Positions 1-9,501 of a stretch of DNA of 57,698 nucleotides are shown here, in pieces (positions within the stretch are counted from its first letter, which is position 1; each line of letters begins with the position of its first letter). The stretch comes from an uncultured Planctomycetales bacterium. Lineage in GTDB: Bacteria > Planctomycetota > Planctomycetia > Pirellulales > Thermoguttaceae. The stretch spans positions 1 to 57,698 of the forward strand of contig CAMNJU010000002.1 in the NCBI GenBank assembly GCA_946541595.1. Reading direction: 5' to 3'. The notes below the pieces were generated by a model that was not told the origin of the DNA, searched no databases, and worked only from the letters and a program-made list of their open reading frames with translations. A program made the translations under genes and the position numbers.

Positions 1-624
1 ACTTTTATGGTCGAGATGATTGAAACGGCGCGAATTCTCAATAACGCGACTTCGAGGAGCCTTGTAATTCTCGATGAAATAGGACGCGGAACGAGCACGT
101 ACGACGGCGTTTCGCTAGCGTGGGCGATTGTCGAATATATTGCCAATAAGATCAAATGCCGTACTTTCTTCGCAACACATTATCATGAACTCACCGATCT
201 GGATACTGTGTGCGAGGGAGTGAGTAACTTAAACGTTGCAGTGCGAGAATGGCGCGATGAAATAGCGTTTTTGCATAAGATCTCGCCGGGGGCCGCCGAC
301 AAGAGTTACGGAATCCATGTCGCACGCCTTGCGGGCGTTCCCAAAGAGGTGGTTTCACGTGCAAAGGAGATTCTTTCAGGGTTGGAAAAAGCGCAGGTTA
401 CTGCGTCGACAGACATTTTGAGGAAGGCGCTGCGCGACCTTTCTGACAAATCGAAAAGTAAAAAGGAGGCCCCCGTTCAATTTTCACTCTTTGGTCCCGA
501 GGATCATCCCGTAGTTGAGGAACTTCGTTCCCTTGACGTCGATAAGCTTACGCCTATGGAAGCCTTGCTGACGCTCGAACGGTGGAAGGAGTATCTTGTG
601 AATTCGGAATCGCCTAAGCGGTAG
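1..624 (+). CDS. mutS: DNA mismatch repair protein MutS, C-terminal part (5' end outside window)
   Basis: Reading frame open from base 1 ([17 protein letters not shown]...[19 protein letters not shown]...FFATHYHEL), the MutS ABC-ATPase signature and Walker B region. Confidence 0.97.
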   Translation, partial: TFMVEMIETARILNNATSRSLVILDEIGRGTSTYDGVSLAWAIVEYIANKIKCRTFFATHYHELTDLDTVCEGVSNLNVAVREWRDEIAFLHKISPGAADKSYGIHVARLAGVPKEVVSRAKEILSGLEKAQVTASTDILRKALRDLSDKSKSKKEAPVQFSLFGPEDHPVVEELRSLDVDKLTPMEALLTLERWKEYLVNSESPKR

Positions 625-676
625 CGTTTCTTCTGGCTTTTGCCTCTTGTCTTTCACAAGACGCGCGTCTATACTG

Positions 677-718
677 AAGGAGCGTTCAAGGTCGCCGACT
701 TTGAACGCTCCTTTGTTT
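677..718 (+). terminator. Rho-independent terminator after mutS
   Basis: AAGGAGCGTTCAA...TTGAACGCTCCTT hairpin followed by TTTGTTTTGG. Confidence 0.75.
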
Positions 719-773
719 TGGTCGTTTTGAGATTCCGACTTTTGTTGAGACGGGAAATCCGGGGAGTTTATTA

Positions 774-2465
774 ATGCGTACGTCACGGCGTGAGTTCATT
801 TCATGTTTAGGCGCGGGTTTTGCCGCAACTTTGGCTTCTCCTTCTTTGTTGGCGTCTGGCTTCAAGGAACCTTCCTTTCCACTCTTTAGGCCCGGCGAAT
901 ACAAAAGAATAAACAGCGCGACGCGTCAATTTCATCTTTCGGTTACCTTGTCCGACGTTCTTGCGGAAGGTTTGGTCGAGCATGAGCATCCTATGCCGAA
1001 GAATTTGAATGCAATTGAGATGAAGGCCGCCAATATGGCGGAGCTTTGGAAAGAAGCCGGCGTTACCGACATTTGGCTTGCCCCATACGGTCCCGGCGTC
1101 TATACAGACCAGAAAACTATGGACGCCGCGATTCGCCGCGCCGTCGATTTTGGATACCGCGTTCACTTTATCAACGTTCCAATCGGCCATCCTAATTCAA
1201 AATTAGCGCCAGAAGTTGAAGCTCGTTGGAAACCCTGTAAACGCTATGACGGTTCAGAAAGTTGGGGCGTCTCCGTACATTCGGAAACGGCGAAGGATTG
1301 CGTGGCCGCAGTTCGTAGACTTGCCGATAAATACGGTCCGTGCGACCTTTTCTTTGACGACGATTACAGATTTGCAATTTCGCCTGCCGATATTGGCGGC
1401 TGCGTTTGCGACGAATGCAGAACGGCGTTTATGGCAAAATCCGGTTTTTCAGAAGAACGCCTGAACGAGACGATCGCCGACGTGCGCGCTAACAAAGATA
1501 CGAAAGACGTTAGAGCGTGGATTGATTATTTCTGCGATATCTTGACAAAAACGTTCCACGACTCGCGGGACATTGCGCCCGAAGTCGATCTCGGGATTAT
1601 GGTAATGGGAATGGGCTCTGAAAAGGCAGGGATACGTCTCGAAGACTATCGTGGGGCGCTCTTCCGCGTCGGGGAATGGATGTTTACAAACGCTCAGTAT
1701 GATTCCACGAAAAATAAGACGATTGAACTTTACAGCTCCCTCTTTCACCGCCGATTTGTCGAACCTGAACGCGCGTTCAGCGAGACGACGATTATTCAGG
1801 AACTTAGCGCGGAAAATTACGTTTCCAAGCTTTCAATTTCTACGTTGAGCGACGTGCGTAATACGATGTTTATGTGCCCGATTCCCGCAAGTTATTGGAA
1901 GCTTATTACTCCTAGAATGAAGAAGGAAAAAGAATATCATAACCGCATTTACGGCGCGAAAGCGAAAGGCCCCTTCAAGCATTTCTGGGGCATGGCCGAT
2001 CGTTACATGGCAAGTTACGACGCCTATTCTCTATTCCTCGCATGCGGCGTTCCGTTCGAAGTTTGCGACGAATTGCCCGGCGACGGATTCGCATTTTTGG
2101 GCGACGCGAGCGCGCGTGAAATGGAACGCGGAGAGCTTACGTCGCCTGGCGCTATGTGCGTCGCAAGGTTTGAGTCTGTCAATAACCGTTTCGCGGCTGT
2201 TCCGGAAACGTTCGAGGAGATCTTTAAATTCCGTAAGACGTTGTTGCCCAAATTCAAGAGCGAAGGGATTCCGTACGTTGAAGAGGAAACGCCAGTAGTT
2301 CTTGGATGGTATCCTGACGCAAAAGCCGCGTATCTTTGGAACGTAGATAACGCCGATAAGGTCGTTACTCTTCGAAAGGGCGAGCGTACGGTCGCCGTTA
2401 ATCTCAAAGCTCTTGATTCCGCAATGGTAATTGAAGGCGGCGACGGGGAGTTCAGAGTTATTTAA
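774..2465 (+). CDS. Tat-exported TIM-barrel protein, probable glycoside-hydrolase-like
   Basis: N-terminus MRTSRREFISCLGAGFAATL (twin-arginine). Barrel-like region with GGCVCDECRTAF, resembling the CxCxxC motif of GHL-type proteins. Confidence 0.6.
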   Translation: MRTSRREFISCLGAGFAATLASPSLLASGFKEPSFPLFRPGEYKRINSATRQFHLSVTLSDVLAEGLVEHEHPMPKNLNAIEMKAANMAELWKEAGVTDIWLAPYGPGVYTDQKTMDAAIRRAVDFGYRVHFINVPIGHPNSKLAPEVEARWKPCKRYDGSESWGVSVHSETAKDCVAAVRRLADKYGPCDLFFDDDYRFAISPADIGGCVCDECRTAFMAKSGFSEERLNETIADVRANKDTKDVRAWIDYFCDILTKTFHDSRDIAPEVDLGIMVMGMGSEKAGIRLEDYRGALFRVGEWMFTNAQYDSTKNKTIELYSSLFHRRFVEPERAFSETTIIQELSAENYVSKLSISTLSDVRNTMFMCPIPASYWKLITPRMKKEKEYHNRIYGAKAKGPFKHFWGMADRYMASYDAYSLFLACGVPFEVCDELPGDGFAFLGDASAREMERGELTSPGAMCVARFESVNNRFAAVPETFEEIFKFRKTLLPKFKSEGIPYVEEETPVVLGWYPDAKAAYLWNVDNADKVVTLRKGERTVAVNLKALDSAMVIEGGDGEFRVI

Positions 2466-2591
2466 TTCTTCGAGAGTCTTGAACCGTGCTTGACCTGTTT
2501 TTTCAAAAAAAAGGTCAAGCGATTCGGCGTAACCTTTTTCGACGATAAAGTTAAAATATAGAACCGAGCACAGTAAACCGGATAAGAAAGC

Positions 2592-3824
2592 ATGAAAACT
2601 CCGTTAGAGCGTTTTTTAAAATATGTTCAATTCGAAACGACGTCCTGCGAAAATTCGACGACTCACCCCAGTACTTCGACACAATTCGAACTTGCAAAGT
2701 ACTTGGTCGAGGAACTGAAGGAGCTCGGGCTGCAAAACGCCAAAGTAGACGAATACTGTTATGTTACCGCGTCGCTTAAGACAAACGTTCTGGATCGCAA
2801 CGTTCCGACAATTGGTTTTATTGCGCACCTTGATACGTCGTGTGCAGCTTCCGGAAAGAATGTTAAACCTAAGATAATTGAATATCAAGGTGGCGACGTC
2901 GTACTGGAAAACGGAACCGTGATCGCCGAAACAGAAGAGTTGAAAAAGTTAGTCGGACGACATTTGGTCGTTACCGACGGAGCTACTCTTTTGGGCGCTG
3001 ACGACAAGGCCGGAATCGCGGCGATTATGGCGGCTCTTGAGCGTATTATTGCGTCGAATCGGCCTCATGCGAATATTAAGGTGTGTTTTACTCCAGACGA
3101 AGAAATTGGCGCCGGCGCCGACTTTTTTGACCTTGCCGGCTTTGGAGCCGATTACGCGTACACCGTCGACGGCGGGGCAGGCGGCGAAATCAATGGAGAA
3201 ACTTTTACTGCCGATAAAGCGACGCTGACAGTCGCGGGGTTCGACGTTCATCCCGGCGAGGCAAAGAATACAATGGTCAACGCCGGACGTGTTCTAGCGC
3301 AGATCGTCGCTCTTCTGCCCCTTGATCGTACGCCCGAAACAACGGAAGGACGCGAACCCTTCGTTCATCTGTACGATATGGAAGGCGGCGTTTCGCAAGC
3401 GTGCGCACACTTTCTTCTTCGTTCGTTTGACGAAAACGAACGTGCCGTTAATAAACAGGTTCTTATCGACGCTGTCGAACAGGCCTTGAGTCGCCTCAAA
3501 GAATCGATGGGGACCGTGCTTGACGCCTGCAAATACCATGTGAAATTTCAACAACAGTATTTGAATATGGGGTATTTCCTCAAAAAAACGCCAGAAGTCC
3601 TTGATAAACTTGAACAAGCCGCTAAGAATGTCGGACTTGCTCCTCAATGGGTTCCAATTCGGGGAGGGACGGACGGTTCCCGTCTGACAGAAATGGGACT
3701 GCCCACGCCGAATCTCTTTACCGGCGGATACAACTTCCATTCTGTTACTGAGTTCCTTGTGATTGAAGAAAACGAGCAAGCGACGGCGACTTTGGTTGAG
3801 TTGGCGAGCCTTTGGGGTGAATAA
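2592..3824 (+). CDS. pepT: Peptidase T (tripeptide aminopeptidase, M20)
   Basis: MKTPLERFLKYVQFETTS...IGFIAHLDTS...LGADDKAGIAAIM...FTPDEEIGAGADFFDL...RGGTDGSRLTEMGLPTPNLFTGGYNFHS. Confidence 0.96.
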   Translation: MKTPLERFLKYVQFETTSCENSTTHPSTSTQFELAKYLVEELKELGLQNAKVDEYCYVTASLKTNVLDRNVPTIGFIAHLDTSCAASGKNVKPKIIEYQGGDVVLENGTVIAETEELKKLVGRHLVVTDGATLLGADDKAGIAAIMAALERIIASNRPHANIKVCFTPDEEIGAGADFFDLAGFGADYAYTVDGGAGGEINGETFTADKATLTVAGFDVHPGEAKNTMVNAGRVLAQIVALLPLDRTPETTEGREPFVHLYDMEGGVSQACAHFLLRSFDENERAVNKQVLIDAVEQALSRLKESMGTVLDACKYHVKFQQQYLNMGYFLKKTPEVLDKLEQAAKNVGLAPQWVPIRGGTDGSRLTEMGLPTPNLFTGGYNFHSVTEFLVIEENEQATATLVELASLWGE

Positions 3825-3896
3825 CTTAGCGCTTGTTGCTGTACGAATTTCAATCCCAACGTGTCGATTGGCTAAAAGCCTTCCTTGGTAGAGACT

Positions 3897-5639
3897 ATGA
3901 TTAACCTACAAGACTGTTTTATTCGTTTGATCCGATTGTCGTTTTTTACGCTTGTTGTGTTGGCGCTGCTCAATACAGTTGGCGTCTCTGCAAAAGAGAC
4001 TGGCGACGCTCGCCCCCTTAAATGCGTGTATTTTGTCCCGTCAGACTGCCAACCGTATCCAGATCGCGCTAAACGGCTTTATCGCGTAATGAAATACGTG
4101 CAGGACTTCTATCGGTCTGAAATGGAACGAAACGGGTTTGGCCCCATGACGTTTGGTCTTGAAGAGGAAAATCCCGGAGAATTAAAACTATATGAAGTCC
4201 GGGCTCCGAAAGAGCAGGCTGCTTATGGCCGAGATTCTCACGGCTCTGTCCGCGAGATCGTGGTTAAAGAACTAGCTAAGCTTGGAATTGACGCAAGTAA
4301 AGAAGTCGTTGTGATTTTTCAAATAGGCTTGCGTTGGGAAGGGAATAAAGCGATTGAGGTTTCGTCCTTCGTAGGCGGAGGAACTCCCTTCAGCGGAACG
4401 GCTTGGTTTTACGACGACCCGATGCTCGATCCTGAAAGATTGTCGAGTAAAGAACCTGGCGGTTATTATGGACGGCCTTGTTCTGTTGGCGAATTCAATT
4501 CGCATTACATTGGCGGGATCGCGCATGAGTTGGGACATGCGTTGACGTTGCCGCATGACTGTGAACTTGCCACGGAAACTCCCTTATTAGGAAACGCCCT
4601 CATGGGCGCTGGCAATCACACTTTTGGTCGAGAAAAACGCGGTGAAGGAAAGGGCGCGTTTTTGACCTATTCAGAGGCCCTTCGATTGTCCGTTGTGCCT
4701 GCTGTCAGCGGCCAAAAACCGCAGCGCCGCGCTGTTGACGTTCGTTTGATCGACTTGCGCGCCGAGCGTGTTTCTAAATCTGCCGTTCGGTTTACCGGTT
4801 TCATTGAAACTGGGTCGCCAGTTTTGGGGTTAATTTTTTACGAAGACCGTGATTCGCGTCGTTCCGATTACGACGCAAAGACATGGACTGTAAAACCTGA
4901 CGAGAACGGATCTTTTGAGATCGAATTGACTGAGATTGATCCTGAGCCGTCTGAATTAAGAATTGTTGCGGTACGGGACGTTGATTCTGTAACTCTTGCC
5001 AAATTCTCTTACAATCCTAACGGATCCGACGGCGAATTTGATCCGATAACCCGATTTTTTATTCTCAAGAGAATTTCAACTGCGTACGCGTCGAAGAACG
5101 CGGACAAATTAAACGCCCTTGCTGCAGGAGAATTTGCAGATTCTCCCGAATGGAAAAAACTCTGTGAAGAACTTGCGCAAACGGTTTCCAAACCTGAGAC
5201 TCCAGTAGTTCCTTCAAAGGTCGACGCCGATTCTTTGGACTTATCGAACGCGGAGTTTTCAGTCCAGAACGTTGGTTGGGCCAGACTCATCCGCAACGCT
5301 TCATTAGAGAACGAAGTTCTTTCCGCAGGCGGTAAAGCGTTTAGCCGCGGTCTTTTTGCCCATGCGCCGAGTTTGTTGAAGTGCGATCTTGGACAAAAGT
5401 GGAAACGATTTACATTTGAATACGGTCTTCAAGATGGAAAGAGGGGATCGGTTGTTTTTGTTGTTCGCGGGGACGGCCGCGAACTCTTCAGAAGCGACGT
5501 TGTCGCCGACTCTGCGCTTCGTTCTGCCGAACTCGACGTTTCTGGCGTGACGACTTTAGAGTTGCTCACAGAGGACGCCGGGAATGGGAATACCACCGAT
5601 CATTCGGTATGGTTTCAGCCTACCTTGTTTAGAGAGTAA
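3897..5639 (+). CDS. Secreted metzincin-like zinc metalloprotease with C-terminal NPCBM-like domain
   Basis: Signal-peptide-like N-terminus. HELGHALTLPHD zinc-site motif with downstream Met-turn-like ALMGAGN. C-terminal NPCBM-like region (GKAFSRGLFAHAPSLLKCDLGQKWKRFTFEYGL). ORF track starts at TTG 3885; ATG at 3897 preferred. Confidence 0.7.
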   Translation: MINLQDCFIRLIRLSFFTLVVLALLNTVGVSAKETGDARPLKCVYFVPSDCQPYPDRAKRLYRVMKYVQDFYRSEMERNGFGPMTFGLEEENPGELKLYEVRAPKEQAAYGRDSHGSVREIVVKELAKLGIDASKEVVVIFQIGLRWEGNKAIEVSSFVGGGTPFSGTAWFYDDPMLDPERLSSKEPGGYYGRPCSVGEFNSHYIGGIAHELGHALTLPHDCELATETPLLGNALMGAGNHTFGREKRGEGKGAFLTYSEALRLSVVPAVSGQKPQRRAVDVRLIDLRAERVSKSAVRFTGFIETGSPVLGLIFYEDRDSRRSDYDAKTWTVKPDENGSFEIELTEIDPEPSELRIVAVRDVDSVTLAKFSYNPNGSDGEFDPITRFFILKRISTAYASKNADKLNALAAGEFADSPEWKKLCEELAQTVSKPETPVVPSKVDADSLDLSNAEFSVQNVGWARLIRNASLENEVLSAGGKAFSRGLFAHAPSLLKCDLGQKWKRFTFEYGLQDGKRGSVVFVVRGDGRELFRSDVVADSALRSAELDVSGVTTLELLTEDAGNGNTTDHSVWFQPTLFRE

Positions 5640-5668
5640 CGTTTCATTTTTTCTATCTTAATCAACGT

Positions 5669-5704
5669 AAACGCCGTTCGTTTTTTTCGCACGGCGTTTT
5701 TTAA
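5669..5704 (+). terminator. Rho-independent terminator
   Basis: AAACGCCGT...ACGGCGTTTTTT stem-loop with T run. Confidence 0.8.
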
Positions 5705-5865
5705 TATTTGTTTATTCTGATTGGCGCTTTTTGTTTTCTTTTTTGGGGCAAGTTGTCGATTGTTCTTGTTTTTGGCTTGAATTCAGTCTGCGTTTGGGGA
5801 TAATGAACTAGGCCGGAAAGAAGTTTAGCGTATATGCGCTTTCGCTATCATGAGGAGTTATTCGC

Positions 5866-7365
5866 ATGGCAAACTCAAAAATATCTTCGCTCGTATTGAG
5901 AAGTTCGGTTGTCGCCGCGCTTGGCGGCCTGTTATTTGGATTTGATACGGCCGTTATTTCCGGTACGACAGACGCGTTAACGGACGTGTTTGATCTTACC
6001 AAAGGCCAGCTTGGCTTTACCGTTTCAAGCGCGTTGATTGGCACCATTCTTGGCGCGGCGACAATCCAATATCCTGCGAATAAGTGGGGTCGTAAACCGA
6101 CTTTGGTTCTGATTGCACTCCTTTATTTTATTTCCGCTATTGGAAGCGCGTTTCCGCGGATGCTTACTTTTTACGCCCATTCGACGACGCTCGACTGGGC
6201 GTCGTTCATGTTTTTCCGTATCATCGGCGGATACGGCGTCGGCGGCGCGTCTGTAGTTTCGCCTCTTTACACGGCTGAAATTGCGCCTCCAAAACGTCGG
6301 GGGTTCCTCGTAGCTCTTACGCAATTCAACATTGTATTCGGTATACTTGTCGCTTACGTCAGCAATTGGATTATTGGCTGCTGTAACCTTGGCGAATCAA
6401 CTTGGCGGTGGATGTTTGGAGTCGAGGCAATTCCCGCGTTCCTGTTCTTTGTCGCCCTTGCTCAAAATCCGGAAAGTCCTCGTTGGCTCGTCGCAAAAGG
6501 CCGATTTGACGAAGCTTTAACTCTCTTGAAACGATTGATCCTTAACGAGGACGAAGCAAACGCGGAATTCAAAGCGATTCAGGAATCTCTCGTCGCGGAG
6601 CGCTCGCAAGGAAAAGAAGTTTTCTTTTGCTGGCGTTACCGTAAACCGATTATGCTTGCCGTTTGTATAGCCGCGTTCAATCAGCTGTCCGGTATCAACG
6701 CGGTTCTTTATTATGCTCCTATGATCTTCCGCGTAGCTGGCGCAAGCAAAGAGATGGCGCTTCAACTTCCGATGTTTATCGGACTGACTAATTTTGTCTG
6801 TACGATGGTAGCTCTTTTCTGCATCGACGGGTTCGGACGCAAAAAACTCATGTACGTCGGTTCGTTGGGGTACATTATTAGTTTGGCAGTAGTCGGAATT
6901 ATGTTTACCGTTTATTCGGAGCAGTTCAACGCTTCGATTAAATATATTGAACAGCAGGACTCTGCAGCTGCGTTGATCGAGACGCCAGGCAGCGCTGAGG
7001 AAACAACCGTCCAGGCGCCGGCTATTCCAAAAGCGGGCATTTATGGCGTATTGATTGGACTCATTGTCTTTATCGCAGCTCACGCTTTTGGGCAAGGGGC
7101 GTGTATCTGGGTCTTTATTGGCGAGGTCTTTCCTAACGCTATTCGAGCGCAAGGACAGGCGTTGGGGAGCTTTACCCACTGGGCTTTAAATGCTGTAGTT
7201 TCGGGAACTTTCCCAGTTCTTCTCGGCCTGATCGGACCAGCAGCCGTCTTTTTTACTTTCTGCGGATTTATGGTCTTACAACTCATGTGGGTAGCTTTCG
7301 TCATGCCCGAAACCAAGCAGATTCCTTTGGAGGAAATGCAAAAGAAGCTCGGCATTATCGACTGA
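5866..7365 (+). CDS. MFS sugar porter family transporter
   Basis: GGLLFGFDTAVISG, NKWGRKP, PESPRWLV, QLSGINAVLYYAP, PETKQIPLEEM: sugar porter signatures. Confidence 0.93.
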   Translation: MANSKISSLVLRSSVVAALGGLLFGFDTAVISGTTDALTDVFDLTKGQLGFTVSSALIGTILGAATIQYPANKWGRKPTLVLIALLYFISAIGSAFPRMLTFYAHSTTLDWASFMFFRIIGGYGVGGASVVSPLYTAEIAPPKRRGFLVALTQFNIVFGILVAYVSNWIIGCCNLGESTWRWMFGVEAIPAFLFFVALAQNPESPRWLVAKGRFDEALTLLKRLILNEDEANAEFKAIQESLVAERSQGKEVFFCWRYRKPIMLAVCIAAFNQLSGINAVLYYAPMIFRVAGASKEMALQLPMFIGLTNFVCTMVALFCIDGFGRKKLMYVGSLGYIISLAVVGIMFTVYSEQFNASIKYIEQQDSAAALIETPGSAEETTVQAPAIPKAGIYGVLIGLIVFIAAHAFGQGACIWVFIGEVFPNAIRAQGQALGSFTHWALNAVVSGTFPVLLGLIGPAAVFFTFCGFMVLQLMWVAFVMPETKQIPLEEMQKKLGIID

Positions 7366-7409
7366 ACGCTCCTTGCGCGGGCGTCTTGTCTAATTGACAA
7401 ATCTTTGTT

Positions 7410-7459
7410 CGAAGGTACAATCACACGTTACACAATGTTAGATTGTGCCTTCGTTTTTC
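7410..7459 (+). terminator. Rho-independent terminator
   Basis: CGAAGGTACAATC...GATTGTGCCTTCG followed by TTTTTCG. Confidence 0.7.
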
Positions 7460-7553
7460 GTTTCTTGACCGCGCGGTTTCTGGTCGGTAAGGGAACGGCT
7501 TTTGGTTAATGCGTGCAAACGCCAGTAAAAAGCGCCTTTTGGCCCTCAGAAAA

Positions 7554-8930
7554 ATGAAACATACCGATATTTTTGACGTCATTAACGACCCCGCCTTTTT
7601 AAATCAGACAACTACTGTCTGCGGTTGGGTTCGCACTTCTAGAAACTCTAAGACGGTCGCTTTTATTGAACTCAACGACGGCACCTCCTTAAAACACCTT
7701 CAAATTGTCGTCGACAAAGAGAAATTTGCGGATCCCGCTCCTTTTTTAAAGCTGGGTATGTCTCTCCGAGTGACCGGCGAAGTCGTGCCTTCGCAAGGTC
7801 AGAACGGCGGCGTTGAAATGAACGCCTCCGCTATTGATATCCTTGGCGAATGCCCCCCGGAATACCCTTTGCAGAAAAAACGTCATACGCTTGAGTTTTT
7901 GCGTACGATTCCTCACCTTCGACTTCGCGCGAACACATTCAACGCTGTTTTCCGCATGCGTTCTGTTCTCGCCGCCGCTATCCATGAATACTTTCAATCC
8001 CGTCGTTACGTATATGTTCATACTCCCTTGATTACGGCGAGCGACTGTGAAGGCGCCGGCGAAATGTTCCGCGTGACAACACGGCCATGGAACGCCGAGG
8101 ACAAGACGGAAAAAGACTATTACGATCAGGATTTCTTTGGGCAGAAAGCGGGTTTGAGCGTTTCAGGTCAGCTTGAAGGCGAAGTTTGCGCAATGGCTTT
8201 CGGCAAAATTTATACGTTTGGACCGAGTTTCCGGGCCGAGTGCAGTAATACTCCCCGTCACGTTGCCGAGTTTTGGCATGTTGAGCCGGAAGTTGCCTTC
8301 GCCGAACTTCCCGACGTAATTGAGATTGTCGAGGACATGATCAAACATGTCGTAAACGCGGCAATGGAACAATGCCCAACCGAGTTGGCGTTTTTCGATA
8401 AGAACTTTCAGCCCGGCTTGCTAGAAAAGCTTCACAATCTTGTCAGCGAAAAGTTTGGCGTTGTAACGTACACCCAAGCGGTAGACATTCTTCAAAAAGC
8501 AGACGCGGATTTCCAATACCCTATCGAGTGGGGAGGCGATCTGCAAACGGAACATGAACGCTATCTTGCCGAAGTCGTTTATAAGCGTCCGGTTTTTGTG
8601 ACTGATTATCCGAAAGAGATCAAATCTTTCTATATGAAACAGAACGCTGATGGAAAGACTGTTGCCGCGACAGATCTTTTGGCTCCGGGAGTCGGAGAGA
8701 TTATAGGCGGAAGCGAACGCGAAGCGGATCTCGACAAACTTCTTACGGCGATGAAAGAGCGCAATATGTCGACGGCAGAATATGAACAGTATCTTGATTT
8801 GCGTCGTTTTGGTTCCGTCCCGCACGGTGGTTTTGGACTTGGTTTTGAACGGCTTTTGATGTATGTTACCGGGATTGAGAACATTCGTGACGTGATTCTG
8901 TTTCCACGCGTTGTCAAAAAGATTTTCTGA
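7554..8930 (+). CDS. asnS: Asparaginyl-tRNA synthetase
   Basis: OB-fold N-terminus (CGWVRTSRNSKTVAFIELNDGT) and class II motifs (FGPSFRAECSNTPRHVAEFWHVEPE, GGFGLGFERLLMYVTG). Start refined to ATG 7554. Confidence 0.96.
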   Translation: MKHTDIFDVINDPAFLNQTTTVCGWVRTSRNSKTVAFIELNDGTSLKHLQIVVDKEKFADPAPFLKLGMSLRVTGEVVPSQGQNGGVEMNASAIDILGECPPEYPLQKKRHTLEFLRTIPHLRLRANTFNAVFRMRSVLAAAIHEYFQSRRYVYVHTPLITASDCEGAGEMFRVTTRPWNAEDKTEKDYYDQDFFGQKAGLSVSGQLEGEVCAMAFGKIYTFGPSFRAECSNTPRHVAEFWHVEPEVAFAELPDVIEIVEDMIKHVVNAAMEQCPTELAFFDKNFQPGLLEKLHNLVSEKFGVVTYTQAVDILQKADADFQYPIEWGGDLQTEHERYLAEVVYKRPVFVTDYPKEIKSFYMKQNADGKTVAATDLLAPGVGEIIGGSEREADLDKLLTAMKERNMSTAEYEQYLDLRRFGSVPHGGFGLGFERLLMYVTGIENIRDVILFPRVVKKIF

Positions 8931-8956
8931 TAGGCTTTTTAGCCTGTCGCTTCTAC

Positions 8957-8995
8957 AAAACCTCGTAAGGATCCGATACTTACGAGGTTTTTTTA
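8957..8995 (+). terminator. Rho-independent terminator after asnS
   Basis: AAAACCTCGTAAG...CTTACGAGGTTTTTTT. Confidence 0.9.
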
Positions 8996-9157
8996 TTTCT
9001 TGATTGAATACGGCGCGCATAAGGATGCCCAAACTTGTAGTTTTCAAGTTACTTTCTATAATGAGACTTAGCGTTATTTCAGACTTTTTTTAGATTTCAG
9101 ATTAAATCCGTAACACAGTTTAATTGAATTTGTCTTGGAATATATAAGGGCGCGCAT

Positions 9158-9487
9158 ATGGCCGATTATATTCAACTTCAAATTACATATCCTACGCTTG
9201 CCGAGGCTCGTGACGCCTCGCTTTTTTTAGTCGAATCGAAACTTGCCGCATGTGTGCAGATTATCGACCGACTTGAGAGTCGTTACGTTTGGCAAGGAGC
9301 AACGTGTGTTGGCTTTGAAGCGTTATTGCTCTGCAAGAGCCGAGAGTGTCTGTTTGATCAAATCGTCAAAGAGATAATGGCGCGTCACCCTTACGAATGT
9401 CCGCAAATTGTCGGAGTCCCTTTGGATTTTGTGTCCCCTTCGTACGCAGCTTGGCTCAATGAAAGTATCGTTTTGCCCAATTGCTGA
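9158..9487 (+). CDS. cutA: CutA-family protein (divalent cation tolerance)
   Basis: LQITYPTLAEARDASLFLVESKLAACVQIIDRLESRYVWQG...HPYECPQIVGVPL: CutA1 pattern. Confidence 0.9.
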   Translation: MADYIQLQITYPTLAEARDASLFLVESKLAACVQIIDRLESRYVWQGATCVGFEALLLCKSRECLFDQIVKEIMARHPYECPQIVGVPLDFVSPSYAAWLNESIVLPNC

Positions 9488-9501
9488 TTTTAGGAGAAGA
9501 A

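Noticed and set aside
6517-7179. 220-aa ORF antisense to the sugar porter gene
   Set aside because: Shadow ORF of a clear MFS transporter gene.
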